Below are positions 1 to 6,485 of a DNA stretch of 30,897 bases, piece after piece. Made by a program: the position numbers and the translations under genes. The first letter of the stretch is position 1. Each line of letters begins with the position of its first letter. The stretch comes from Micavibrio aeruginosavorus (GTDB lineage Bacteria; Pseudomonadota; Alphaproteobacteria; Micavibrionales; Micavibrionaceae). Below the pieces are notes generated by a model. That model had not been told where the DNA came from and ran no database searches. It worked only from the letters and a program-made list of their open reading frames with translations. Location of the stretch: assembly GCA_003241285.1 (NCBI GenBank), contig QFOT01000006.1, forward strand, positions 1 through 30,897, written 5' to 3'.

Positions 1-212
1 CTGGTCGGCACGTTATGGTCGGCAACGGCGAGGGTAGCGTCCGTCCGGCGAAGTCTGCGTTTGGCTAGTTTGAGCCCCTCAAAAGCCTGCGGGGAGGTTA
101 CTTCATGGACCAGATGACGGTCGATATAGATCAGGCAGGTGCCGTCCTGACCCTTATGGACGATATGGTCATCCCAGATTTTTTCGAACAAAGTGCGTGG
201 TTTGGTTAGCAA
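1..212 (-). CDS. leuC: 3-isopropylmalate dehydratase large subunit, N-terminal part
   Basis: This is the first 70 codons of LeuC; the rest lies outside the left edge. LeuC, with LeuD, isomerises 2-isopropylmalate to 3-isopropylmalate in leucine synthesis and carries a 4Fe-4S cluster of the aconitase type. The visible protein matches the conserved N-terminus: TLFEKIWDDHIV, then DGTCLIYIDRHLVHEVTSPQAFEGL, and ADHNVPT at the edge (one family-typical run, given here in pieces). The start is a TTG at 212-210, chosen because AAGGAG (224-219) stands 6 nt upstream and the family begins just before TLFEKIWD. In alphaproteobacteria leuC often lies downstream of rplS, as here, although two small plus-strand genes separate them. 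The cluster ligands are outside the window. Confidence 0.93.
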   Translation of the reverse strand, partial: MLTKPRTLFEKIWDDHIVHKGQDGTCLIYIDRHLVHEVTSPQAFEGLKLAKRRLRRTDATLAVADHNVPT

Positions 213-242
213 AGGAAGCTCCTTAAATAACTGATGCTTATT

Positions 243-271
243 GTATAAAGCATCAAACTGTAATAATTCAA
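243..271 (-). promoter_or_regulatory. Candidate sigma70 promoter of leuC with overlapping inverted repeat
   Basis: On the minus strand TTGAAT (271-266) and TTATAC (248-243) are separated by 17 bp, about 30 bp upstream of the leuC start. An inverted repeat with 8-bp arms, TGATGCTT (232-239) and AAGCATCA (248-255), straddles the -10 box and expected start point. It could be an operator. The promoter is inferred from box similarity only. Confidence 0.45.
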
Positions 272-290
272 CGCCGGCAGCATAATTTTG

Positions 291-319
291 TTGACGATTA
301 AATGTTAAATCATTATGTT
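291..319 (+). promoter_or_regulatory. Candidate sigma70 promoter of the small lipoprotein gene
   Basis: TTGACG (291-296) and TATGTT (314-319) are 17 bp apart and lie 30 bp before the ATG at 349. The -35 box is good and the -10 box is moderate. Confidence 0.45.
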
Positions 320-348
320 AACTAAAATTTAATGTGTAGGTGGTCTTC

Positions 349-693
349 ATGAAAAATAAAATTTCTTCTTACTTTGCTCCTGTTGCGCTTATGGCGACTT
401 TGGCGGGATGTAATCCTCCTCAGAAATATGCGGGTCCCGATGAAGCTTCATGTCAGGAAAATGGTGAAGGCGGATACAGCATTGTACAGCTTAAAACCGG
501 TGAAGTTATATATGAAACAAATAGAATTCATAATGAAGATACGACATCATCTTATACATGGGGTAACCTAGATAGAACGCCTGAACTTGGCTTAAATGTC
601 CATTCTAAAGACGGCAAAATCACTAAATGCGTTATTGCCTCTAATGATGGAGAAGAACATGGTGTTTACTATCCGAAGGCTCCAACTCCTTAA
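349..693 (+). CDS. Small lipoprotein of unknown function
   Basis: 114 residues. I do not recognise the family. The N-terminus is a lipoprotein signal: two lysines, a hydrophobic stretch, then the lipobox LAGC with the acceptor cysteine at residue 21, so the mature 94-residue protein should be anchored to a membrane facing the periplasm. The mature part is polar and holds two further cysteines (in EASCQEN and ITKCVIA) that could form a disulfide. I took the ATG at 349 rather than the in-frame GTG at 340, because AGGTGG (338-343) is correctly spaced for 349. The gene is AT-rich compared with the core genes, stands alone on the plus strand between leuC and rplS, and looks like an acquired or fast-evolving gene. 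Confidence 0.75.
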   Translation: MKNKISSYFAPVALMATLAGCNPPQKYAGPDEASCQENGEGGYSIVQLKTGEVIYETNRIHNEDTTSSYTWGNLDRTPELGLNVHSKDGKITKCVIASNDGEEHGVYYPKAPTP

Positions 694-743
694 TCCATAA
701 AATTTTATCTAATCCTTAGATCATTTTAATCTCGCATATGCAC

Positions 744-773
744 AATCCTTGTAAGGGTAACTTTACAGGGATT
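744..773 (+). terminator. Hairpin between two small genes: terminator or translation-controlling stem
   Basis: AATCCTTGTAA (744-754) pairs with TTACAGGGATT (763-773) over 11 positions, one of them a G-U pair, around an 8-nt loop. It is followed by TTG TTTA. It could terminate the upstream lipoprotein gene. It also holds AGGG (767-770), the only Shine-Dalgarno candidate for the gene starting at 782. Confidence 0.5.
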
Positions 774-781
774 TTGTTTAT

Positions 782-1054
782 ATGCTTTCAGTGAATTCAA
801 GTTTTCAATGCAATGACCGTGGCGCGGTGGGTATTTCGTTCGACGATCCAAACTTCGTTCGTGCTGAGACGATCATCTATGAAGAGGCGACAGGTAATGT
901 TCATGCGCTTCTCAACAACAAACAAATGCTGATCGGTCACATCAGCGGCACCATGACTAAAGCTTTCAGCAATCAGAACAGCGTTACATTGAGCAGTCAG
1001 CGCATAGATGGAACGGTGCTCGATCTGGAAGCGCGTCTGGTTGTAGTGCATTAA
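782..1054 (+). CDS. Small conserved-looking hypothetical protein
   Basis: 90 residues, no recognised domain. It has no signal peptide or membrane segment, so it should be cytoplasmic. The sequence looks like a small beta-rich fold: alternating hydrophobic stretches such as ETIIYEEATGNVHALL and GTVLDLEARLVVVH. The start is the ATG at 782, the first in the frame. The only ribosome-binding candidate, AGGG at 767-770, lies within a hairpin 11 nt upstream. The reverse strand also has an open frame over almost the same span, but the plus frame has the start context and ends just before a terminator. Its base composition is closer to the core genes than that of the preceding lipoprotein gene. Confidence 0.65.
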   Translation: MLSVNSSFQCNDRGAVGISFDDPNFVRAETIIYEEATGNVHALLNNKQMLIGHISGTMTKAFSNQNSVTLSSQRIDGTVLDLEARLVVVH

Positions 1055-1090
1055 TAAAGCCTTCTCCCGGAGGGAGAGGAGACAAAATAA

Positions 1091-1117
1091 AAAAACCGCC
1101 CTATCAGGGCGGTTTTT
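1091..1117. terminator. Bidirectional rho-independent terminator
   Basis: AAAAACCGCCC (1091-1101) and GGGCGGTTTTT (1107-1117) form a perfect 11-bp stem with the loop TATCA. The A-tract and T-tract let it work both ways: for the plus gene ending at 1054 and for rplS, whose stop codon is at 1138. Confidence 0.92.
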
Positions 1118-1137
1118 CTCATCTCTATGTGTTCAGC

Positions 1138-1662
1138 TTATTCCGCTGTTTTTGCCGCTTCTGCAGCAGCTGCGGCAGCTTTCGCTTTAGACGCCTTGGA
1201 AGTTTTCACTTCTTTCGGTGCAGCTTTTTTCTCAGCTTTAGCGGCTTTTTTAGCTGCTGCTTTTTGTGTAGCTGTCAATTGGTTTTCATCGGCAACGCGA
1301 GCTTCTGTTTTCTCGGTAATACGGGCAGACTTACCACGCAGGCCACGCAAGTAGTAAAGTTTCGCACGACGGACTTTACCTTTACGGACGACTTCGATTT
1401 TCTCGATACGCGGGGAGAAAAGAGGGAATACGCGTTCTACGCCTTCGCCGTAAGAGATTTTACGAACGGTGAATTTCGCGTTGATGTTTGTGCCCATGCG
1501 GGAAATGCAGACGCCTTCATACGCCTGGATACGCTCGCGCTCACCTTCGATAATTTTGATGGAAACTTTAAGTGTGTCACCTGGACCGAACTCAGGAATA
1601 GGCGCTTTGCCTTCTGTGAGTTTCGCCAGTTGATCGGCTTCGAATTTTTGTACTGTATTCAT
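1138..1662 (-). CDS. rplS: Large-subunit ribosomal protein bL19
   Basis: 174 residues. L19 sits at the subunit interface of the 50S ribosome. The core (about residues 1-120) is a clear L19: PEFGPGDTLKVSIKI, ERIQAYEGVCISR, FTVRKISYGEGVERVFPLFSP, KVRRAKLYYLRGLRGKSARI. Beyond the core is a tail of about 50 residues made almost only of Ala, Lys and Glu, longer than in E. coli L19 (about 115 residues in all); such tails are common in alphaproteobacteria. The start at 1662 has AGGAG a few bases upstream. It is the last gene of the ffh-rpsP-rimM-trmD-rplS operon, 90 bp after trmD, with a possible promoter of its own in that gap and a strong terminator after it. Confidence 0.97.
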   Translation of the reverse strand: MNTVQKFEADQLAKLTEGKAPIPEFGPGDTLKVSIKIIEGERERIQAYEGVCISRMGTNINAKFTVRKISYGEGVERVFPLFSPRIEKIEVVRKGKVRRAKLYYLRGLRGKSARITEKTEARVADENQLTATQKAAAKKAAKAEKKAAPKEVKTSKASKAKAAAAAAEAAKTAE

Positions 1663-1726
1663 GTTATGCTCCTATTAGAGGACCGCCTTCATTGACGATG
1701 CCATTGGTGATTTATAAAGCGAGGGT

Positions 1727-1756
1727 TTTATAACGTTATTAGGGCCAAACTATCAA
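1727..1756 (-). promoter_or_regulatory. Possible internal promoter for rplS
   Basis: On the minus strand TTGATA (1756-1751, overlapping the trmD stop codon) and TATAAA (1732-1727) are 18 bp apart, 65 bp before the rplS start. It would let L19 be made apart from TrmD. Inferred from box similarity. Confidence 0.4.
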
Positions 1757-2457
1757 GGCTTTTTCGTATATTTGGACCATAAATCGGGCCTTTTGGCTCG
1801 TGTGAGCTCTTCCGCCTGCAATTTACGCCATTTATCGACATTTCCGTGGTGCCCGGAGGTCAAAACGGCGGGGACATCCCGGGTTTCCCCCGAAGAATCC
1901 GTCCAGCTAGCAGGCCGGGTATAATGGGGGTATTCCAGCAATCCCTCACTGAAACTCTCATCGCCCGGCGTTTCGGCATTACCGACCGCGCCGGGGAGGA
2001 GGCGGATCACCGAATCCATGAGGATCATCGCCGCTTGTTCTCCGCCAGTCAGGACATAGTCCCCGATACTTATTTCTTCAAAACCATAAGCATCCAGAAC
2101 CCGCTGATCGATGCCTTCGTAACGACCGCATAAAATCGTCAGGTTTTCTTCTTTGGAAAATTCCTGTGCCAGACTCTGTGTCAACGGAACGCCACGCGGG
2201 CTCATGTAAATTTTTCGGCCCGGATCAGGGATGGAAAGGATGGCTGCCTCGACGATATCGGGTTTCATCACCATGCCCGCGCCGCCGCCGAAAGGCACGT
2301 CATCAACGGTTTTATGTTTGTCATGGGCGAAGTCGCGGATATTGATGGCCTGGTAATCCCAGATATTTTCTTTATGTGCGCGGCCTGTCACAGATACACC
2401 TAGAAAACCCGGAAACATATCAGGGAAAAGGGTGAGGATATTGATCTTCCACGTCAT
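1753..2457 (-). CDS. trmD: tRNA (guanine-N1-)-methyltransferase
   Basis: 234 residues, the usual length. TrmD uses S-adenosylmethionine to methylate N1 of G37 in tRNAs for Leu, Pro and Arg, which prevents +1 frameshifts. The trefoil-knot SPOUT domain is evident: ILTLFPDMF at the N-terminus, DDVPFGGGAGMVMKPD (about 52-67), LCGRYEGIDQRV, SIGDYVLTGGE and the shorter C-terminal domain with LLEYPHYTRP and VLTSGHHGNVDKWR. Its start codon overlaps the rimM stop by 4 bases (ATGA), so the two are probably translationally coupled. Fourth gene of the operon. Confidence 0.98.
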   Translation of the reverse strand: MTWKINILTLFPDMFPGFLGVSVTGRAHKENIWDYQAINIRDFAHDKHKTVDDVPFGGGAGMVMKPDIVEAAILSIPDPGRKIYMSPRGVPLTQSLAQEFSKEENLTILCGRYEGIDQRVLDAYGFEEISIGDYVLTGGEQAAMILMDSVIRLLPGAVGNAETPGDESFSEGLLEYPHYTRPASWTDSSGETRDVPAVLTSGHHGNVDKWRKLQAEELTRAKRPDLWSKYTKKP

Positions 2458-2957
2458 TCCAGAAACTCTTCGATTTGATCGACGGTTACGAATTGTTCTG
2501 TGATCTCGCCGACATAAGGCTCCATGAAGGGCAGGTAAAAACTTTTCCCCTCGATCCGCTGTATGTGAAGTAAATCGGAAGCGCCAAAATTTTCGACGGC
2601 CAGAACTTTACCAATTGCGATGCCGTCTTTGTTTTGTACGGGCAGATCTATGAGGTCCTGATGATAGAATTCATCCTCGGTTTCTGGAAGTCGGTCACGG
2701 TCTATGAATAATTCGATGTTGCGGAATTTCTCGGCATCGTTGCGGTCGGTAATGCCTTTGATCTCGGCAATAAACTGACCTTTGGCGGAATTTTTAAGGA
2801 TGAGCGTGACGGGTTTATCATCAGCGGTCATCAAGGGATTGTAACTGGCAAGTTCGGACGGGTCTTCGAGAAAGCAATCGACTTTCACAAGGCCGCGGAC
2901 GCCATGAGCTGTTCGGATTTTAGCAATACAAACTTTACTCATGGCGTTAGCGTTCAT
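2454..2957 (-). CDS. rimM: Ribosome maturation factor
   Basis: 167 residues. RimM binds protein S19 and helps the 30S head mature. The N-terminal RimM domain (about 7-90, with CIAKIRTAHGVRGLVKV and GITDRNDAEKFRN) is followed by a PRC-barrel domain (about 95-167, with DLIDLPVQNKDG, GASDLLHI and PFMEPYVGEI). Two starts are possible: ATG at 2957, 3 bases after the rpsP stop, and ATG at 2942, which would give the family-typical MSKVCIAKI. Neither has a Shine-Dalgarno sequence, so coupling to rpsP is likely. I kept 2957, but 2942 is nearly as good. It overlaps trmD by 4 bases. Confidence 0.95.
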   Translation of the reverse strand: MNANAMSKVCIAKIRTAHGVRGLVKVDCFLEDPSELASYNPLMTADDKPVTLILKNSAKGQFIAEIKGITDRNDAEKFRNIELFIDRDRLPETEDEFYHQDLIDLPVQNKDGIAIGKVLAVENFGASDLLHIQRIEGKSFYLPFMEPYVGEITEQFVTVDQIEEFLE

Positions 2958-2960
2958 TAA

Positions 2961-3395
2961 TTAAGCAGCTGTTTCTTCAGCAGGAGCGGCTTCTGCTTCC
3001 GGCTCAGGAGCTGGAGCAGGGGCTGCAGCGGCTTCGCGGGCAGCTTCTTCACGAGCTTCCTGTTTTTCTGCACGTTCTTTTGCGCGCTCAACAGCTTTTG
3101 CTTTTGGCTGTGCTTTAGCGATGCTTTGTTTTTGAGCTGGCATTGCAATCAATCCGGCTTTGCCAAGGAAAATGGCAACGCGGTCAGTTGCTTGTGCGCC
3201 TTGTGACAGCCAGTGCTGTACGCGCTCTGTGTTCAATACAACGCGCTTCTCATCTGTTTTGTTCAAAAGCGGGTTGTAGCTTCCTACTTTTTCGATGAAG
3301 CGGCCGTCGCGTGGATTGCGGCTGTCCGCTACGACGATTGCGTAGTATGGAAGTTTTTTACGACCCTGACGGGATAGTCTGATTTTGATAGCCAT
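2961..3395 (-). CDS. rpsP: Small-subunit ribosomal protein bS16
   Basis: 144 residues. S16 is an early-binding 30S protein. The family core is residues 1-82: MAIKIRLSRQGRKKLPYYAI, RNPRDGRFIEKVGSYNP, WLSQGAQATDRVAIFLGKAG. After it comes a tail of about 60 residues, first charged (AKAVERAKERAEKQEAREEA) and then Ala/Pro/Glu-rich. Extended S16 tails are common in alphaproteobacteria. The start has GAAAGGA a few bases upstream. Second gene of the operon, 53 bp after ffh, with no clear promoter in the gap, so it is most likely read from the ffh promoter. Confidence 0.97.
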   Translation of the reverse strand: MAIKIRLSRQGRKKLPYYAIVVADSRNPRDGRFIEKVGSYNPLLNKTDEKRVVLNTERVQHWLSQGAQATDRVAIFLGKAGLIAMPAQKQSIAKAQPKAKAVERAKERAEKQEAREEAAREAAAAPAPAPEPEAEAAPAEETAA

Positions 3396-3448
3396 AGTTT
3401 TTAGTCCTTTCGAGTTTTAGTTTTGGTTTGTGTTTAAATTAGTAATTT

Positions 3449-4951
3449 TTATTTTCGGCGGTTCTTTTTCGTTCCACCGCGCTGGAAACCACCGAAACCC
3501 GGCATTCCCATTCCCGGCATCCCGGGCATTCCGCTCATGCCTTGCATTCCAGGCATCGGCGGCAGGCCTTGCTCTTCGCGCATCATTTCGAGCTTGTCCT
3601 GATCGTCCTTGCCCATGAAACCTTTCATAGCCGACATCATTCCGCCCATGCCCATTTTGCGCATTTTCTTCATGACGGTTTCCATTTGCTCATATTGTTT
3701 GACGAGCTTGTTGACGTCATTGACCGTCATACCGGAGCCTGCAGCAATACGCTTACGGCGCGATGCATTTAGAAGGGAAGGCTTGGCGCGCTCAGCTTTG
3801 GTCATCGACAGGATCATCGCTTCCTGACGTTTCATGATTGAATTGTCGATATTCGCGCCATCTATCTGGTCGGCCATTTTACCAAGGCCCGGCAGCATCT
3901 TCATAATCGATCCCATACCGCCCATGCGCTTCAATTGCTGAAACTGGGACAGCATATCGTTGAAATCGAATTTGCCTTTTTCGAATTTCGCGGCCATAGC
4001 GGCGGCGTCTTCCTGATTGATCGTTTCAACGGCGCGTTCGACGAGGGAGACAACATCGCCCATGCCAAGAATACGCGACGCAATACGGTCAGGATGGAAC
4101 GGCTCAATCGCATCCCATTTCTCACCTGTACCCAAAAGCTTGATCGGCTTGCCGGTAACGGCGCGCATAGACATGGCGGCACCGCCACGCGCATCACCAT
4201 CGATACGGGTCATGACGATACCGGATACATCGACGCGCTCATTAAAGATACGCGCTGTATTCACGGCGTCCTGACCTGTCATCGCGTCAACAACCAAAAG
4301 TGTTTCGACAGGTTTGGTCAGATCACGGATTTTAACGACTTCATCCATCAACACTTCGTCGATGGATAGGCGGCCCGCCGTATCAAGGATAACGATATCG
4401 AAACCTTCTAAGCGTCCGGCTTCCATTGCGCGCTTGGCAATTTCAACAGGTGTCTGGCCTTTTATGATAGGCAATGTGGCGATATTCGTTTGTGTACCGA
4501 GATAGGCCAACTGGTCCTGCGCGGCAGGGCGCTGTGTATCAAGCGACGCCATCAAAACTTTTTTACGGTTCTTGTCGGTCAGGAATTTGGCGATCTTGGC
4601 GGTAGAGGTCGTTTTACCTGAACCCTGCAAGCCCACCATCAAATAGGCAACAGGCGGAACGCCAGTGAAAGACAACTCGACATTGTCCGAACCCAATAAC
4701 TTGATGATCTCGTCATTGACGATCTTGACGACCTGCTGCGCAGGGGAGACAGATTTGATAATGTCTTGACCGACGGCGGCTCCGCGAACCTGCTCGACGA
4801 AGTCTTTAACGACCGGAAGCGCGACATCGGCCTCCAGCAAGGCCACGCGGATTTCGCGCAAGGCCAGATTGACGTCTTCTTCCGTTAAAGCGCCGCGTCC
4901 GCGAAGCTTGTCGAATACGTTACCTAGTTTGTCACTTAGTGACTGAAACAT
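3449..4951 (-). CDS. ffh: Signal recognition particle protein (Ffh, SRP54)
   Basis: 500 residues. Ffh is the GTPase of the signal recognition particle. It binds signal sequences with its M domain and docks on FtsY at the inner membrane to deliver proteins to SecYEG. Visible parts: N domain (1-90), G domain with the P-loop GLQGSGKTT (107-115), DTQRPAAQDQL, DTAGRLSIDE, TRIDGDARGG and GTGEKWDAIEPFHPDRIASRILGMGD, then the M domain (about 325-440) with GMGSIMKMLPG, and a Met/Gly/Pro-rich tail. The length is slightly above E. coli Ffh. It is the first gene of the operon, with its own promoter and a folded leader of about 95 nt. The gene for the SRP RNA is not in this window. Confidence 0.98.
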   Translation of the reverse strand: MFQSLSDKLGNVFDKLRGRGALTEEDVNLALREIRVALLEADVALPVVKDFVEQVRGAAVGQDIIKSVSPAQQVVKIVNDEIIKLLGSDNVELSFTGVPPVAYLMVGLQGSGKTTSTAKIAKFLTDKNRKKVLMASLDTQRPAAQDQLAYLGTQTNIATLPIIKGQTPVEIAKRAMEAGRLEGFDIVILDTAGRLSIDEVLMDEVVKIRDLTKPVETLLVVDAMTGQDAVNTARIFNERVDVSGIVMTRIDGDARGGAAMSMRAVTGKPIKLLGTGEKWDAIEPFHPDRIASRILGMGDVVSLVERAVETINQEDAAAMAAKFEKGKFDFNDMLSQFQQLKRMGGMGSIMKMLPGLGKMADQIDGANIDNSIMKRQEAMILSMTKAERAKPSLLNASRRKRIAAGSGMTVNDVNKLVKQYEQMETVMKKMRKMGMGGMMSAMKGFMGKDDQDKLEMMREEQGLPPMPGMQGMSGMPGMPGMGMPGFGGFQRGGTKKNRRK

Positions 4952-4973
4952 TCAAAACCTCAATACAGTTTAG

Positions 4974-5031
4974 CCCCAATGAGCGAAACCTCGCAGATTG
5001 GGGGGTACCCTCAGGCACGTCGATTCAGACG
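4974..5031 (-). promoter_or_regulatory. Structured 5' leader of the ffh operon
   Basis: Between the predicted transcript start (about 5048) and the ffh ATG (4951), two helices can form. One is a two-part hairpin: CCCCAAT (5003-4997 on the minus strand) pairs with ATTGGGG (4980-4974), and inside it GCGA pairs with TCGC around the tetraloop GGTT. The other, closer to the 5' end, has arms ACGTC and GACGT around TGAATC (5031-5016). A GGGTACCC palindrome lies between them. There is no U-tract, so this is not a terminator. I cannot match it to a known riboswitch or ribosomal leader. Confidence 0.55.
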
Positions 5032-5054
5032 TAGTGGGATTTAAATTTGACGTT

Positions 5055-5083
5055 TTTATAGGTAAAAGATGTGGGGAAGTCAA
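5055..5083 (-). promoter_or_regulatory. Sigma70 promoter of the ffh operon
   Basis: On the minus strand TTGACT (5083-5078) and TATAAA (5060-5055) are separated by exactly 17 bp. Each box has one mismatch to consensus. Transcription should start near 5048, leaving a leader of about 95 nt before ffh. Confidence 0.75.
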
Positions 5084-5149
5084 TATTTAGATAGTTTTAA
5101 GCGCATCTATCGTAGAATAAACGGATGTTTTTAGCTCACAGGGGGAGTT

Positions 5150-5497
5150 ATGGATAAATTTCTGGGCGATGCGGTTCATAAGCTGTTAATGGCAGTTTCT
5201 CCAAGCTACAGACATTCAAATTCTGATTTTAATGTCATTTTGGCCATTGCTTTCGCGGCATTTGTCTTCGTTGATATCATTTTTCATGGCGGTGAAGGAA
5301 AGACGCTTCTACTGGTTGCTTCCATTATATTTTTAATATTCGCTCTTGGGATGCGCTGGTCCCATAACACGGAAGGAATTGATGTAGGCAATCTGGATGA
5401 CAGTAATTTGCGAGATCGCTTTAAACAATGGTCCAAGCTGAACAGCAAGGCGCATAAGCGGGGTAAGATACAGTCAAAAGACGAGTACGATTTTTAA
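5150..5497 (+). CDS. Small two-helix membrane protein, function unknown
   Basis: 115 residues. I do not recognise the family. Residues about 27-45 (VILAIAFAAFVFVDIIF) and 51-68 (TLLLVASIIFLIFALGM) are two hydrophobic helices joined by the short turn HGGEGK. The C-terminal 45 residues are charged and lysine-rich, and likely cytoplasmic. There is no cleavable signal. The ATG at 5150 has a strong ribosome site GGGGAG (5142-5147). The gene is divergent from ffh and starts 43 bp before dapF on the same strand, so it may be read together with dapF and mtaB. Its base composition is slightly AT-rich. Confidence 0.75.
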   Translation: MDKFLGDAVHKLLMAVSPSYRHSNSDFNVILAIAFAAFVFVDIIFHGGEGKTLLLVASIIFLIFALGMRWSHNTEGIDVGNLDDSNLRDRFKQWSKLNSKAHKRGKIQSKDEYDF

Positions 5498-5540
5498 ATT
5501 CCCCCGTGACACCTATGCTTTCTCCTATTAAGTGTAGGAC

Positions 5541-6362
5541 ATGATTTCTTTCCTTAAAATGCAGTCTCTTGGTAACGATTTCGTGGTTCTGGATGCCCGG
5601 AAAAACGATCTCGGGCTAAATCAGGCCATTATAAAGAATATCAGCGACCGCCGTTTCGGAATCGGTTGTGACCAGTTGATCGTGATAGAGGCTTCCTCAA
5701 AAGCGAACGCCTTTATGCGGATTTATAACCCGGACGGGTCCGAAGCCGGGGCTTGCGGCAATGCCACGCGTTGTATTGCGGACATCATTTTGAAAGAAAA
5801 GGATAATAAGAAAATTGTTCTCGAAACGATTTCCGGCCTTCTGAAATGCATCCGCGTCGATGATAAAACCATCACCGTCGATATGGGCGAGGCCAAGCTT
5901 GGCTGGGATCAAATCCCCTTGGCCCATGAACGCGATACGCTTCATTTAAAAATCTCCGCCGGACCTTTTTCCGATCCTGTTGCGGTCAATATGGGCAATC
6001 CCCATGCGGTTTTTTTCATTTCGGATGTCGAAAAGCAAAAGATTGAAAACTTCGGGCCTCAACTGGAAACCCATCCGCTTTTTCCCGAACGCGCCAATAT
6101 AGAATTTGTCGAAGTTATTGACCGTTCAAAAGTCCGCATGCGCGTCTGGGAACGCGGAGCGGGGATTACACTGGCCTGCGGATCAGGTGCCTGTGCCACG
6201 GCAGTCGCCGCCATCCGCCGCGGACTGACCAAGCGCAAAGTTAACGTCATCATGGATGGCGGCCCTTTAGACATCGAATGGCGCGAAAGCGATGGTCATG
6301 TTTTAATGACAGGCGGCTTTGAATACGTCTTTTCAGGGAAGTATTTTATTTCATCCCAATAG
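5541..6362 (+). CDS. dapF: Diaminopimelate epimerase
   Basis: 273 residues, the usual length. DapF converts LL-diaminopimelate to the meso form, used for lysine and for peptidoglycan. It is a two-domain, cofactor-free racemase with two catalytic cysteines: Cys72 in NPDGSEAGACGNATRC and Cys213 in LACGSGACATA. The substrate site GNPHAVFF (about 152-159) is also present. The start ATG at 5541 gives the family N-terminus (FLKMQSLGNDFVVLD). Divergence from ffh and synteny with mtaB and ftsY are typical of alphaproteobacteria. The last sense codon and TAG stop lie in CAATAGTGT (6357-6365), a sequence also found at the end of amn at the border of the same repeat family. Confidence 0.98.
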   Translation: MISFLKMQSLGNDFVVLDARKNDLGLNQAIIKNISDRRFGIGCDQLIVIEASSKANAFMRIYNPDGSEAGACGNATRCIADIILKEKDNKKIVLETISGLLKCIRVDDKTITVDMGEAKLGWDQIPLAHERDTLHLKISAGPFSDPVAVNMGNPHAVFFISDVEKQKIENFGPQLETHPLFPERANIEFVEVIDRSKVRMRVWERGAGITLACGSGACATAVAAIRRGLTKRKVNVIMDGGPLDIEWRESDGHVLMTGGFEYVFSGKYFISSQ

Positions 6363-6437
6363 TGTCGTCCCCGCGAAGGCGGGGATCTCTCTTGATTCCT
6401 GTCAAATAGGGGGATTCCCGCCTTCGCGGGAATGACA
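6363..6437. repeat. Palindromic repeat R1, copy a
   Basis: Left hairpin CCCCGCGAAGGCGGGG and right hairpin TTCCCGCCTTCGCGGGAA, separated by about 25 bp, bounded by TGTC and ATGACA. It begins on the base after the dapF stop codon. Its right end (6432) supplies an in-frame ATG in the mtaB frame that is probably not used. Either hairpin could end dapF transcripts. Confidence 0.9.
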
Positions 6438-6485
6438 AGTTTCTTTTTTGATGAATTAAACCTCAAAATATCGCATAACTCCGCT

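Noticed and set aside
1129..1695. 188-codon plus-strand frame opposite rplS
   Set aside because: It mirrors the Ala/Lys-rich reading of L19 and its product is a low-complexity Phe/Ser/Cys string. L19 is certain on the minus strand.
4952..5048. SRP RNA (4.5S) gene next to ffh
   Set aside because: The conserved GGAAG and GCAGC loop elements of SRP RNA are absent; the structure fits a leader better.
6432..6485. Longer MtaB start at ATG 6432
   Set aside because: That ATG is the last part of repeat R1a and the added residues do not fit the family N-terminus.
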